The position numbers and the translations under genes are program-made. Of a DNA stretch of 64,000 bases, positions 26,657 through 35,756 are shown one piece after another. Where the stretch lies: NCBI RefSeq assembly GCF_003097515.1, contig NZ_CP029188.1:2037001-2101000 (forward strand), written 5' to 3'. The notes under the pieces were generated by a model. It was given only the letters and a program-made list of their open reading frames with translations. It made no database searches and was not told the origin of the DNA. The stretch is from Streptomyces tirandamycinicus (lineage in GTDB: Bacteria; Actinomycetota; Actinomycetes; Streptomycetales; Streptomycetaceae). The first letter of the stretch is position 1. The number at the start of each line of letters is the position of its first letter.

Positions 26657-27091
26657 ATGACCGCAGTGACCGTGGACCCGCGCCGAGGCCGTGACCTCGT
26701 CGAGCCCGAGCTCTTCGACCGGCTCGTCGACTTCTGCGCCAGGGAGTACGGCCTGGAACGCGTCGTCGCCGAGCGGGTCCAGGACCAGGCCATCGCCCTC
26801 CTGTACGTCATGGGCACCACCAAGTCGGGTGACGTCATGGCCCCGTCCGCGTCCGTGGACCCGGGCTGGCACACCTTCCTGCTGCACAGTGTCGAGTACG
26901 CACGGTGGTGCGAGCGGAACTTCGGCTACTTCCTGCACCACGTGCCCAACAGCAAGCTCCGCACCCAGGGGCTGATGGTGGACGTCGTCGGCCGGATCCG
27001 GGAGGCCGGCTTCCTCGTCGACGACCGCCTGTGGGGCAGGGCCGGAGAGTGCAACCCGCCGACGTGCTGCGGCGACGGGCCCTGCTGCTGA
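26657..27091 (+). CDS. GRDP-like small protein with Cys-rich C-terminal tail
   Basis: 144 residues. The core (LVEPELFDRLVDFCAREYGL; VDPGWHTFLLHSVEYARWCE; YFLHHVPN) resembles the bacterial proteins named after plant glycine-rich-domain (GRDP) proteins, with conserved His in WHTFLLHSVEY and HHVPN that could bind a metal. It ends in ECNPPTCCGDGPCC, five Cys among the last 14 residues. Start ATG 26657 with GAAGGAG upstream. Its function is unknown. The position in the same locus as a Cys-decarboxylase-like flavoprotein is discussed as a finding. Confidence 0.6.
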   Translation: MTAVTVDPRRGRDLVEPELFDRLVDFCAREYGLERVVAERVQDQAIALLYVMGTTKSGDVMAPSASVDPGWHTFLLHSVEYARWCERNFGYFLHHVPNSKLRTQGLMVDVVGRIREAGFLVDDRLWGRAGECNPPTCCGDGPCC

Positions 27092-27157
27092 CCCATCCGA
27101 CGGGAGCGGGCCGCGCAGCACGGCGGTCCGCCCGCTCGACACAGAACGGAAAGACCG

Positions 27158-27550
27158 GTGCCGAAGCAGCCCTCCCCCACCAGCGCCCGCTCCCGCGTGA
27201 CGCTCTTCCCCCTCGAGGGGCTCACAGTCGCGTACACCACCCGGTCCGGCGACCCCCGCGGCCTCGGCGACATCGCCATCGTCGCCGTCACCGCCCCGGA
27301 CATGAACCCCGCGGCCGCCGGCGCCGCTCTGTGGCTCCTCGCCCGCACCATGTGGGCCAGCACCCCCAGCGAGCAGCAACAGGCCCGGTGGATCCTCACC
27401 CAAGCCGTACGCGCCCGCATCGTCCGCGCCCACGACCACCAGGACCTCCCCGACGCGAAGTGGACCGCCGACCTCGACCGGCCCTTCCGCCTCGACGCCC
27501 TCTTCGCCAACCACGAGACCCTGCTCACCGGCCGCCTCACGATCCTGTGA
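27158..27550 (+). CDS. Hypothetical protein
   Basis: 130 residues from a GTG with GGAAAG seven bases upstream. It has an alpha-beta appearance (RVTLFPLEGLTVAYTT; DIAIVAVTAPDMNP; AAGAALWLLARTMWAST). I do not recognise it. Spacing of 66 bp from the previous gene and good codon bias suggest it belongs to the same small operon. Confidence 0.55.
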   Translation: MPKQPSPTSARSRVTLFPLEGLTVAYTTRSGDPRGLGDIAIVAVTAPDMNPAAAGAALWLLARTMWASTPSEQQQARWILTQAVRARIVRAHDHQDLPDAKWTADLDRPFRLDALFANHETLLTGRLTIL

Positions 27551-27654
27551 CACCGCCCCGGCCGGCCCTTGAGTTCTGCCGGCCGTTGCAACGGCAATGT
27601 CAGTGGCGGTGTCTACCGTGTCCGTCACGATCAGGCAGAGCGGATGGTGTAGGC

Positions 27655-28989
27655 ATGGGTGGGGATCAGGACCCGGTGACGGTCATCGAGGTGTCGTATG
27701 CGCCGGCGTGGGACCTCGAGGCTCGGGCGCCGTGGCGGCAGCTGACGGCCGAGGCGGCGCGGGAACGGGATCGCGCGGGGCTTCCGTACGTCGTGGTGTA
27801 CCGGATCCCGGGGCGGCGGGTTCCGCTGGAGGTCCGGCTCGTTTCCTGGCGGGACCACTACGTCGGCCTGTGGCTCTACGACGACCAGGGCCGCCGCACC
27901 GACGAGCTGGACCTGCGGCTGCTGGACGACCAGAGCCGGCTGCTCAGCCGGCGTATCCGCGCGTGGCGGTACACCGGCCCGGAGATGGCGGAGTTCGACG
28001 AGCGGTGCCCCCGCTCCAGCATGGAGCTGTTTCCGGACGGCAAGGGCTCCGTTTCGCAGGAACCGCAGGGTGCGCGGGGACGGAGGTTCGTCACGGTACC
28101 GGGCGCTGACGTGCGGCGTTGGCAGGGCCGCCCCGGGTTCGGGGACTGGCCGGTCGTCTCCGCCCTCTGGCAGAGGGTGCCGGGGCCGGTGACGCTCCGG
28201 CCCGCGCCGCTCGACCCGGGTGCGGGCACCGAGGACGCCTGCGACGACGCTTCCGTCCCCCCTGCATCCTGCTGGCGGCCACCGCAGCCCGGGCGTCCCG
28301 GGCCGATCGACGCCCTCTTCCGGCCCGGGACGCGCATGACCGACGGATACCACCCCGAGATGACCGTCGTGGAGCCGCGCCGGTCAGGGACTCTGCGTGT
28401 GCCGAGTGGCCTGCTGGCCGTCTCCGGACCGGACGGCCTCTCCGACGACGGGCCCGCCATCACGGTCTGCGTCCCGCCCGGGGAGTACGTACTCGAAGAA
28501 GCCCGGGTTCGTGTGGGCTACGACTGCGAGTGGAGCCAGGGCTGGGTCACCCATACGGACACCACGGCGGTCCGGCTGCGCATCAGCGAGTCCCCCGCCG
28601 TGTCGTGGGAGATGGCACTCGGTCCGGATGACGACCCCCGTCTGCTCGGGGAGCACGAGATCTTCGGCTTCGGTACCGACGGTGCGACTGGCTGCTTCGC
28701 CGACGCAGGCGCCTGGGAGTCGCTCCACCGGCTCTTCGAGCGACACCTTGTCCACGGGGAGCCGGATGCCGGCCAGGACATACCCGACTCCATATACTTC
28801 CTGCGCACTCAGGACGAGGCCTCGGGCGGCGAGCTGGTCGCCTTCGCGACGTCCGGCGACGGCGTCCACCCCGTATGGGTGGGGCGCTCCGCGGACGGAG
28901 ACCTGGCCGAGGTGGTGGTGCTGGTGGACGGGATGCCGGCGGTGCTGCAGGACGCCGGTGCCGACGATGCGGAGACGGCACCGGTGTGA
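27655..28989 (+). CDS. DUF4241 domain protein
   Basis: 444 residues. The C-terminal half (about residues 215-430) fits DUF4241: TVCVPPGEYVLEEARVRV, AVRLRISESPAVSWEMAL, EIFGFGTDGATGCFADAGAW, and a YFLRTQDEASGGELVAFATSGDG end. The N-terminal 200 residues are unassigned. DUF4241 proteins occur in Streptomyces and Firmicutes, some near toxin/immunity loci, but no activity is established. It is the last gene of the tRNA-His-adjacent block, followed by 200 bp of spacer. Confidence 0.7.
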   Translation: MGGDQDPVTVIEVSYAPAWDLEARAPWRQLTAEAARERDRAGLPYVVVYRIPGRRVPLEVRLVSWRDHYVGLWLYDDQGRRTDELDLRLLDDQSRLLSRRIRAWRYTGPEMAEFDERCPRSSMELFPDGKGSVSQEPQGARGRRFVTVPGADVRRWQGRPGFGDWPVVSALWQRVPGPVTLRPAPLDPGAGTEDACDDASVPPASCWRPPQPGRPGPIDALFRPGTRMTDGYHPEMTVVEPRRSGTLRVPSGLLAVSGPDGLSDDGPAITVCVPPGEYVLEEARVRVGYDCEWSQGWVTHTDTTAVRLRISESPAVSWEMALGPDDDPRLLGEHEIFGFGTDGATGCFADAGAWESLHRLFERHLVHGEPDAGQDIPDSIYFLRTQDEASGGELVAFATSGDGVHPVWVGRSADGDLAEVVVLVDGMPAVLQDAGADDAETAPV

Positions 28990-29188
28990 GACCGGTGTCC
29001 CGGCGGATCGGCTTCCTGACCGGGCCCGGTCGCGCCTTCGCGCGGCCCGCGCCGGGACACTCGGCCGCTGACCCAAACCGCGGGCCCGGGCCGCCGGCTT
29101 CGGGCCGCTGACCCGGACCACGGGAGATCCCAGGCCACAAGAGATCCCAGGCCGCGGGAGACCGCACGTCGCGGGGCATCCCGGACCG

Positions 29189-30288
29189 CTACGAGGAGTC
29201 CCTGACCACCAGCTCGGTCGGCAGGACGATCCTCGGCCGTTCCGGCCCGCCGCGGTCGGCGATCTCCTTCAGCAGCAGACCGGCCATCGTGCGGCCCATC
29301 TCCTCGATGGGCTGACGGACGCTGGTGAGCGCCGGGTCCATGTGGCGGGCCACGGCGGAGTCGTCGAAGCCGACCAGGGCCACGTCGTCCGGGATGCGCC
29401 GGCCCGCCTCGCGCAGCACCTGGCGGGCACCCGCGGCCATGACGTCGGAGGCGGCGAAGACCGCGTCCAGCGCGGGTCGGCGGTCGAGCAGGGCGCGCAT
29501 CGCACGGCGGCCGCCCTCCTCGGTGAAGTCTGCGCGCTCCACCAGCCGCTCGTCGGCCGCCACACCGGCCTCCGCGAGGGCGTCCCGGTAGCCGTCCAGG
29601 CGGCACTGGGCCGCGTAGACGTCGAGCCGACCGGTGATCGTCGCGATGGCCCGGCGACCCCGGGCGAGGAGATGGACGACGGCGGCGCGGCCGCCCCCGG
29701 TGTTGTCGGAGTCGACAGCGGCGAGGGGGTCCTCGGCGGAGCGGCGGCCGCTGATGACGGCGGGGATCCCCAGCTGGTCCAGCAGGTCGGGCAGCGGGTC
29801 GTCGGCGTGCACCGACACCAGCAGCACGCCGTCCACCCGGCCCGCCGCGAGGTAGTCGGCCAGTCTGCGCCGCTCCCGGTCCGAACCCGCGAAGGTGAGG
29901 AGCAGTTGCATGTCGGTGTCGGCGAGGGTCGCGCCGACTCCGCGCACGATGTGGGAGAAGTACGGCTCGGCGAAGAACCGCGCCTCGGACTCGGGGACCA
30001 CGAGCGCGATGGCGTCGGTGCGGTTGGCCGCGAGTGCGCGGGCGGCACGGTTGGGTACGTAGCCCAGCTCGGCGACGGCCGCCTCGACGGCGGCGCGGGT
30101 CGTGTCGCGCTCACCCGGGGCGAACCGTTGATCACCCGGGAGACCGTGCCCCGGCCCACGCCGGCCCGGGCGGCGACCTCCTCGAGGGTCGGCCTGCCCC
30201 CGCCGCGTCCCGAGCCCCTGGTCCCGCCGGGGGAGGCCGTACGCGTCCCGCCCCTCGCGGGGATACCGGAATCCCGGCGATCCACCAT
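29189..30288 (-). pseudogene. cebR: LacI-family cellobiose repressor CebR, apparently frameshifted
   Basis: The helix-turn-helix RPTLEEVAARAGVGRGTVSR and hinge start VINGSPRVS are read from the ATG at 30288. The rest of a normal LacI protein (RAAVEAAVAELGYVPNRAAR, sugar-binding domain ending TELVVRDSS) is in a different frame. The switch falls around 30101-30112, and one missing base in VSA-DTTRAAVE would restore the whole protein, about 365 residues. Context (cebEFG-bglC and a CebR box) identifies it as the cellobiose/cellotriose repressor. If real, the mutation leaves only a DNA-binding stub with a wrong tail. A sequencing error is the main alternative. Confidence 0.8.
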
Positions 30289-30337
30289 GATCCGCCTCCC
30301 GTCCTCCCTGTCCCAAGAACACTACGCGCAGGAAGTC

Positions 30338-30366
30338 TTGACAGTCCCGCGTGAAGCCGCAACCCT
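30338..30366 (+). promoter_or_regulatory. Candidate cebE promoter
   Basis: TTGACA (30338-30343), a 17-bp spacer, then AACCCT (30361-30366). The CebR box begins 14 bp after the -10 element, so a bound repressor would sit over the start of transcription. Confidence 0.5.
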
Positions 30367-30381
30367 TCAACCCATCACAGG

Positions 30382-30395
30382 TGGGAGCGCTCCCA
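30382..30395. promoter_or_regulatory. CebR box
   Basis: TGGGAGCGCTCCCA, a perfect 14-bp palindrome identical to the CebR/CelR operator known from cellulose-degrading actinobacteria. It lies between the regulator and cebE. Confidence 0.93.
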
Positions 30396-30508
30396 CTCTA
30401 TCGGACCCCTTCACAACCCGTACGTTCCCGGCCCGAGTCGCAGCTTCAACCCATGGGCGGACCGGAAGGGTTGGCGGGGTCGGCACGTCAGGGCACTAGG
30501 AGGACGCA

Positions 30509-31822
30509 ATGCGCAGGACCGTAATCCTGGCGGTCGTCGCGGCACTGGGCGCCGGGCTGCTCGCCGGCTGCGCCGAGGACGGCGAGGAGACCGCCGGAGG
30601 CTCCGCGGGCGACGGGGGCGGCGGCAAGGGCAGAACCACCATCACGGTGGGAGTCTTCGGGGCCTTCGGCCTCAAGGAGGCCGGGCTCTACGACGAGTAC
30701 ATGAAGCTCAACAAGCACATCGAGATCAAGCAGACCTCGATCGAGCGCAACGAGAACTACTACCCGCAGCTGCTCACCCACCTGGGCACCGGCAGCGGTC
30801 TGGCCGACATCCAGGCGGTCGAGGTCAACAACATCGCCGAGATCACCGCCACCCAGGCGGACAAGCTCGTCGATCTCGGCGGGACCGAAGGCGTCAGCAA
30901 GGACGCCTTCCTGCCGTGGAAGTGGGCGCAGGCCACGTCGAGGGACGGGAAGACCGTCGGGCTCGGCACGGACATCGGCCCGCAGGGCATCTGCTACCGC
31001 AAGGACCTCTTCGCCAAGGCCGGACTGCCGACCGACCGCGAGGCCGTCGGCCGGCTCTGGGCCGGCGACTGGGACAAGTACCTGGCCGCAGGCCGGCAGT
31101 TCAAGGCCAAGGCGCCCAAGGGCACCGCCTTCGTGGACTCGGCTTCCGGGATCATGGCCGCGGTCACCGGCAGCAGCGCCAAGCGGTTCTACGACGAGAA
31201 CGGCGAGGTCGTGTACAAGACCAACCCGGCCGTGAAGGAGGCCTGGGACGTCGCCGCCGCGTTCGCGACCGAGGGGCTGACCGGAAGGCTGCAGCAGTTC
31301 ACTCCCGCCTGGGACCAGGGCTACGCCAACGGCACCTTCGCCACGGTCTCCTGCCCGGCGTGGATGCTCGGCTACATCCAGGACAAGAGCGGGGCGGCCG
31401 GGAAGGGCAAGTGGGACGTCGCCCCCGCGCCGAAGCCCAGCAACTGGGGCGGTTCGTTCCTGATCGTGCCCAAGGCGGGCAGGAACACGACCGAGGCGGC
31501 GAAGCTCGCGGCCTGGCTGACCGCGCCCGAGCAGCAGGCGAAGCTCTTCGAGAAGCGCGGCAGCTTCCCGAGCGCCAAGGCCGCGTACGCGCTTCCCGCG
31601 GTGTCCGGCGCCACGCACGACTACTTCGGCGGTGCTCCGATCGGCGAGATCTTCTCCCGGGCCGCCGAGGGCATTCCGGTCACCATCGTCGGGCCGAAGG
31701 ACCTGGTGATCGCCCAGAACCTCGCCGACATCGGCATGCTCCAGGTCGACCAGAAGGGCCGGTCGTCCGAGGAGGGCTGGAAGGCCGCCGTGAAGGCCAT
31801 CGACAACGCGCTGGACCAGTGA
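30509..31822 (+). CDS. cebE: Cellobiose/cellotriose-binding lipoprotein
   Basis: 437 residues, extracellular solute-binding family 1. A short signal peptide ends in a lipobox with Cys21 (LLAGC), followed by an acidic Gly-rich linker and the binding domain (TTITVGVFGAFGLKEAGLYD; YANGTFATVSCPAWMLGY). It binds cello-oligosaccharides outside the cell for CebFG. AGGAGG stands 7 bases before the ATG. First gene of cebEFG-bglC. The ATPase (MsiK type) is not in the window, as is normal for Streptomyces sugar importers. Confidence 0.9.
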   Translation: MRRTVILAVVAALGAGLLAGCAEDGEETAGGSAGDGGGGKGRTTITVGVFGAFGLKEAGLYDEYMKLNKHIEIKQTSIERNENYYPQLLTHLGTGSGLADIQAVEVNNIAEITATQADKLVDLGGTEGVSKDAFLPWKWAQATSRDGKTVGLGTDIGPQGICYRKDLFAKAGLPTDREAVGRLWAGDWDKYLAAGRQFKAKAPKGTAFVDSASGIMAAVTGSSAKRFYDENGEVVYKTNPAVKEAWDVAAAFATEGLTGRLQQFTPAWDQGYANGTFATVSCPAWMLGYIQDKSGAAGKGKWDVAPAPKPSNWGGSFLIVPKAGRNTTEAAKLAAWLTAPEQQAKLFEKRGSFPSAKAAYALPAVSGATHDYFGGAPIGEIFSRAAEGIPVTIVGPKDLVIAQNLADIGMLQVDQKGRSSEEGWKAAVKAIDNALDQ

Positions 31823-31830
31823 CCGGACGG

Positions 31831-32880
31831 ATGGCACCAGTGACCGGCACGGCACATGACACCGCTGCCACCGCGCCCTCCGGGGAGGGGGGCGCGGCCC
31901 CGGCGCGGCGGTCCGGGGCCAGGGACCTCGCCGCGGCGGAGCGCCGGCGGGAGCGGCGCAGCCGCCGGTACCAGCGGCGCAGCCGCTGGTACCGGCGGGA
32001 CGTGCGGTGGAGCCCGTACGCCTTCGTCGCCCCCTTCTTCCTGTTCTTCGCGGCCTTCGGGCTCTTCCCGCTGCTCTACACCGGCTGGGCGTCGCTGCAC
32101 CGGGTGGAGCTGACGGCCCCGACGGACATGGAGTGGGTGGGCCTGCGGAACTTCGCGCGGCTGCTCGAGGACGAGTTCTTCTGGAACGCGCTGAAGAACA
32201 CCTTCACCATCGGGGTCATCTCGACGGTCCCGCAGCTGCTGATCGCCCTGGGCATCGCCCATCTGCTGAACTACAAGCTGCGCGGCTCGATGTTCTTCCG
32301 GGTCGCCGCGCTCACCCCGTACGCGACGTCCGTCGCGGCGGCCACGCTCGTCTTCGTCCTGATGTTCGGGCGGGACTACGGGATGATCAACTGGGCGCTG
32401 GGGCTGGCCGGGATCGGGCCGGTCGACTGGCAGAACGGCGCGTGGACCTCGCAGATCGCGGTCTCGACGATCGTCGTCTGGCGCTGGACCGGCTACAACG
32501 CGCTGATCTATCTGGCGGCGATGCAGGCGGTCCCGAACGACCTGTACGAGTCCGCGGCGCTCGACGGGGCCTCCCGCTGGCAGCAGTTCGTGCATGTGAC
32601 CATCCCGTCGCTGCGGCCGACGATCCTGTTCACCTGTGTCGTGTCGACGATCGGCGCGACCCAGCTGTTCGGCGAGCCGCTGCTGTTCAACGGCGGCGGC
32701 GGCGCCACCGGCGGGGCCGACCACCAGTTCCAGACGCTCGGGCTGTACCTGTACGAGCAGGGCTGGGTGAACCTCCATCTCGGCCGGGCCTCGGCGATCG
32801 CCTGGACGATGTTCCTGATCCTGCTGCTGATCGGCGCGGTGAACTGGCTGCTCGTCCGCCGGCTCCGCAAGAGCGCCTAG
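31831..32880 (+). CDS. cebF: Cello-oligosaccharide ABC permease 1
   Basis: 349 residues from the ATG at 31831; a GTG at 31819 overlapping the cebE stop is also possible. An Arg-rich cytoplasmic leader (RRRERRSRRYQRRSRWYRRD) precedes six membrane helices. The EAA loop that contacts the ATPase is YESAALDGASRWQQFVHVTI. It is MalF-like and pairs with CebG to form the channel. Confidence 0.9.
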   Translation: MAPVTGTAHDTAATAPSGEGGAAPARRSGARDLAAAERRRERRSRRYQRRSRWYRRDVRWSPYAFVAPFFLFFAAFGLFPLLYTGWASLHRVELTAPTDMEWVGLRNFARLLEDEFFWNALKNTFTIGVISTVPQLLIALGIAHLLNYKLRGSMFFRVAALTPYATSVAAATLVFVLMFGRDYGMINWALGLAGIGPVDWQNGAWTSQIAVSTIVVWRWTGYNALIYLAAMQAVPNDLYESAALDGASRWQQFVHVTIPSLRPTILFTCVVSTIGATQLFGEPLLFNGGGGATGGADHQFQTLGLYLYEQGWVNLHLGRASAIAWTMFLILLLIGAVNWLLVRRLRKSA

Positions 32881-32889
32881 GGGGCTGAC

Positions 32890-33786
32890 ATGCTGACCAC
32901 CACCGAAGAACCGACCGCCACCGGGCCTGCGGCCACCGCCCGGCGCCCCCGGATCCGCGCCGGCAGGCATCTGCACGGCGGACGTGTCACCTATGCCGTG
33001 CTGACCGTGTTCACCCTGGGCTCGCTCTTCCCGCTGGTGTGGACCGCGATCGCGGCGTCCCGCAGCAACAGCCGGCTCGCCCAGACTCCCCCGCCCTTCT
33101 GGTTCGGCGGCAACCTGTTCAAGAACCTGCAGATCGCCTGGACCGACGCCAACATGGGCACGGCGCTGCTCAACACCACGGTCGTGGCGGGAACCATCGC
33201 CGCGGGCACCGTGGTGTTCTCGACCCTCGCCGGGTTCGCCTTCGCCAAGCTCCGCTTCCGGTTCAAGAACCTGCTGATGGTGCTGGTGATCGGCACCATG
33301 ATGGTCCCGCCGCAGCTCAGCGTCGTCCCGCTGTACATGCTGATCGCGGAGCTGTCCTGGACCGACCGGCTGCAGTCCGTCATCCTGCCCACGCTCGTCA
33401 GCGCCTTCGGCGTGTTCTTCATGCGGCAGTACCTCAGCGAGGCACTGCCGAGCGAGGTGATCGAGGCGGCCCGGGTGGACGGGGCGAGCAGCTGGCGCGT
33501 CGTGTGGCACGTGGTCTTCCCCGCCGCCCGGCCCGCGATGGCGGTCCTCGGCATGCTCACCTTCGTGATGGCGTGGAACGACTTCTTCTGGCCGATCATC
33601 GCGCTCACCCAGAACGGCAGCCCCACGGTCCAGGTGGCGCTCACCGGGCTGGGCCGCGGCTACATCCCCGACCAGTCCGTGATCATGGCCGGTGCGCTGC
33701 TGGGCACGCTGCCGCTGCTGGTCGCCTTCGTGGTCTTCGGCAGGCAGATCGTCGGCGGCATCATGCAGGGCGCGGTCAAGGGCTGA
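32890..33786 (+). CDS. cebG: Cello-oligosaccharide ABC permease 2
   Basis: 298 residues, MalG-like with six membrane helices. The EAA motif is [20 protein letters not shown]. Starts 9 bp after cebF behind GGGGCTG. Confidence 0.9.
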   Translation: MLTTTEEPTATGPAATARRPRIRAGRHLHGGRVTYAVLTVFTLGSLFPLVWTAIAASRSNSRLAQTPPPFWFGGNLFKNLQIAWTDANMGTALLNTTVVAGTIAAGTVVFSTLAGFAFAKLRFRFKNLLMVLVIGTMMVPPQLSVVPLYMLIAELSWTDRLQSVILPTLVSAFGVFFMRQYLSEALPSEVIEAARVDGASSWRVVWHVVFPAARPAMAVLGMLTFVMAWNDFFWPIIALTQNGSPTVQVALTGLGRGYIPDQSVIMAGALLGTLPLLVAFVVFGRQIVGGIMQGAVKG

Positions 33787-33833
33787 CACCGCCTCCATTT
33801 CCCTTCTCCTTCGCATATATCGGGAGCTTCTTC

Positions 33834-35240
33834 ATGTCCGTCAGCTTTCCGCCCGGCTTCCTGTGGGGCACCGCCACCGCCGCCTACCAGATCGAGGGAG
33901 CGGTGCGGGAGGGCGGCCGCACCCCGTCGATCTGGGACACCTTCAGCCACACCCTCGGCAAGGTGGAGAACGGGGACACCGGTGATGTGGCCGTGGAGCA
34001 CTTCCACCGCCGCGCGGACGACGTCCGGCTGATGTCCGGGCTCGGCGTCAACGCCTACCGCTTCTCGGTCTCCTGGCCGCGGGTCCAGCCCACCGGCCGG
34101 GGCCCGGCCGTGCAGCGGGGACTCGACTTCTACCGGGCGCTCGTCGACGATCTGCTGGACCACGGGATCACGCCCGTGCTGACCCTGTACCACTGGGACC
34201 TGCCGCAGGAACTGGAGTCGGCCGGCGGCTGGCCCGAGCGGGACACCGCGCACCGCTTCGCCGACTACGCCCGTATGGTCGCCGAGGCGCTGGGCGACCG
34301 GGTGGAACGCTGGACCACGCTCAACGAGCCGTGGTGCAGCGCCTTCCTGGGATACGCCTCCGGGGTGCACGCCCCGGGCCGCACCGATCCGGTGGCCGCG
34401 CTCCGCGCCGCGCACCACCTCAACCTGGGCCACGGGCTGGCCGCCCAGGCGCTGCGCACCGCTCTGCCCGCCCGAGGCCAGGTCTCCGTGAGCATCAACC
34501 CCAGCGCGGTCAGGGCCAGGACGGACACGGAGGCGGATCTGGACGCCCGGCGGAGGATCGACGCGCTGGCCAACCGCGTCTTCACCGACCCGATGCTGCA
34601 CGGCGCGTACCCCGCCGACCTCCTGTCGGACACGGAACACCTCACGGACTGGTCCTTCGTCCACGGCGACGACCTGGCCGTCATCCGGCACCCCCTCGAC
34701 TCGCTGGGCATCAACTACTACTCACCGTCAGTTGTATCCGCCGCCACTGACAGTGACGTCCCGCCCGAGCGGAACGACGGCCACGGCGGCGGCACGGGGT
34801 CGCCCTGGCCGGGCGCCGAACGGGTCGCCTTCCACCAGGCTCCGGGCGACGTCACCGACATGGGCTGGCCGATCGACCCGACGGGCCTCTACGACCTGCT
34901 GATGCGCTACACCCGGGAAGCCCCGAGGCTGCCGCTCGTGATCACCGAGAACGGCGCCGCGTACCCCGACAAGCCCGGCGACGACGGCACGGTCCACGAC
35001 CCGGAGCGGATCCGCTACCTCCACGGCCATCTCTCCGCCGTGCACCGCGCCATGGCCGACGGCGCCGACGTCCGGGGCTACTTCCTGTGGTCCCTGCTGG
35101 ACAACTTCGAGTGGGCGTACGGCTACGGGAAGCGCTTCGGCGCGGTGTACGTCGACTACGACACCCAGGCGCGCATCCCGAAGTCCAGCGCCCACTGGTA
35201 CGCCGAGCTGGCACGGACGGGCGTGCTGCCCGACTGCTGA
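33834..35240 (+). CDS. bglC: Beta-glucosidase, GH1
   Basis: 468 residues, a complete GH1 enzyme without signal peptide, so it acts on imported cellobiose in the cytoplasm. [15 protein letters not shown] opens the barrel. The acid/base is Glu165 in TLNEPW and the nucleophile Glu372 in ITENGAAY. It hydrolyses cellobiose to glucose, and in thaxtomin-producing species its activity sets inducer level. Spacing of 47 bp from cebG. The 3' 38 bp of the gene are repeated in inverted orientation 160 bp downstream. Confidence 0.92.
   Translation: MSVSFPPGFLWGTATAAYQIEGAVREGGRTPSIWDTFSHTLGKVENGDTGDVAVEHFHRRADDVRLMSGLGVNAYRFSVSWPRVQPTGRGPAVQRGLDFYRALVDDLLDHGITPVLTLYHWDLPQELESAGGWPERDTAHRFADYARMVAEALGDRVERWTTLNEPWCSAFLGYASGVHAPGRTDPVAALRAAHHLNLGHGLAAQALRTALPARGQVSVSINPSAVRARTDTEADLDARRRIDALANRVFTDPMLHGAYPADLLSDTEHLTDWSFVHGDDLAVIRHPLDSLGINYYSPSVVSAATDSDVPPERNDGHGGGTGSPWPGAERVAFHQAPGDVTDMGWPIDPTGLYDLLMRYTREAPRLPLVITENGAAYPDKPGDDGTVHDPERIRYLHGHLSAVHRAMADGADVRGYFLWSLLDNFEWAYGYGKRFGAVYVDYDTQARIPKSSAHWYAELARTGVLPDC
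35163..35200 (+). repeat. Inverted repeat, left copy (inside bglC 3' end)
   Basis: Matches the reverse complement of 35363-35400 at 34 of 38 positions. Confidence 0.85.
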
Positions 35241-35256
35241 CGGCTCGCGTCGAGGC

Positions 35257-35295
35257 GCGCGCCCCGGCCGGGAGGGGTCACCGGCCGGGGCGCGC
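35257..35295 (+). terminator. Terminator after bglC
   Basis: GCGCGCCCCGGCCGG (35257-35271) pairs perfectly with CCGGCCGGGGCGCGC (35281-35295), 9-base loop. Confidence 0.85.
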
Positions 35296-35756
35296 TGCGG
35301 GGGGCGTGGCCGCGGATGGGCGGGGGTGGGGGGCCCGCCGTCGCCGCGGCCACGGGCTCGGCTACCCGTGGGCGCTGGACTTCGGTTTGCGCGCCTGCGT
35401 GAGCGGCGGCGCCGCGACGGCCCCGCTCGCCCTCGCTCCGCCACTCGCCCTGCGCCGGTGCGTGCGGGGGGCCATCGCGTACCTGCCTCTGCGTGACGGA
35501 AGTGGGGTGCGGCAGCACGCTAGCGACCCCGGACCGGGCAAAAGGCGCGATCCGGGCCTCGGCCGCGTTCCTTAGGGTGCGCTTAAGGGCGCCCTCGGGG
35601 GCGGTTAAGGATGCGCGTCCGCCGCACCGTACGGCGTTGCGCCACCGCGCCGTACGGCGGCACACCCGAGGCACGGCCCCGGACCGCCGCGCCGTACGGC
35701 CCGCACCGCCGCAGACCGAACCCCGGTACGCCTCCGCAGCGAAGCCCCCTACCGCT
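35296..35756. other. Spacer between convergent bglC and sensor-kinase genes
   Basis: No gene seen. It holds the right copy of the bglC inverted repeat, two TTAAGG motifs 22 bp apart (35583, 35605), and three GCCGTACGGC-type palindromes (around 35627, 35650 and 35691). Confidence 0.6.
35363..35400 (-). repeat. Inverted repeat, right copy of bglC 3' end
   Basis: 38 bp with 34 matches to the reverse complement of 35163-35200. The mismatches are at one, two adjacent, and one further position, so it is a diverged copy. Confidence 0.85.

Noticed and set aside
33815..33833. A second CebR box before bglC (ATCGGGAGCTTCTTC)
   Set aside because: Only the left half GGGAGC fits; the right half is lost.
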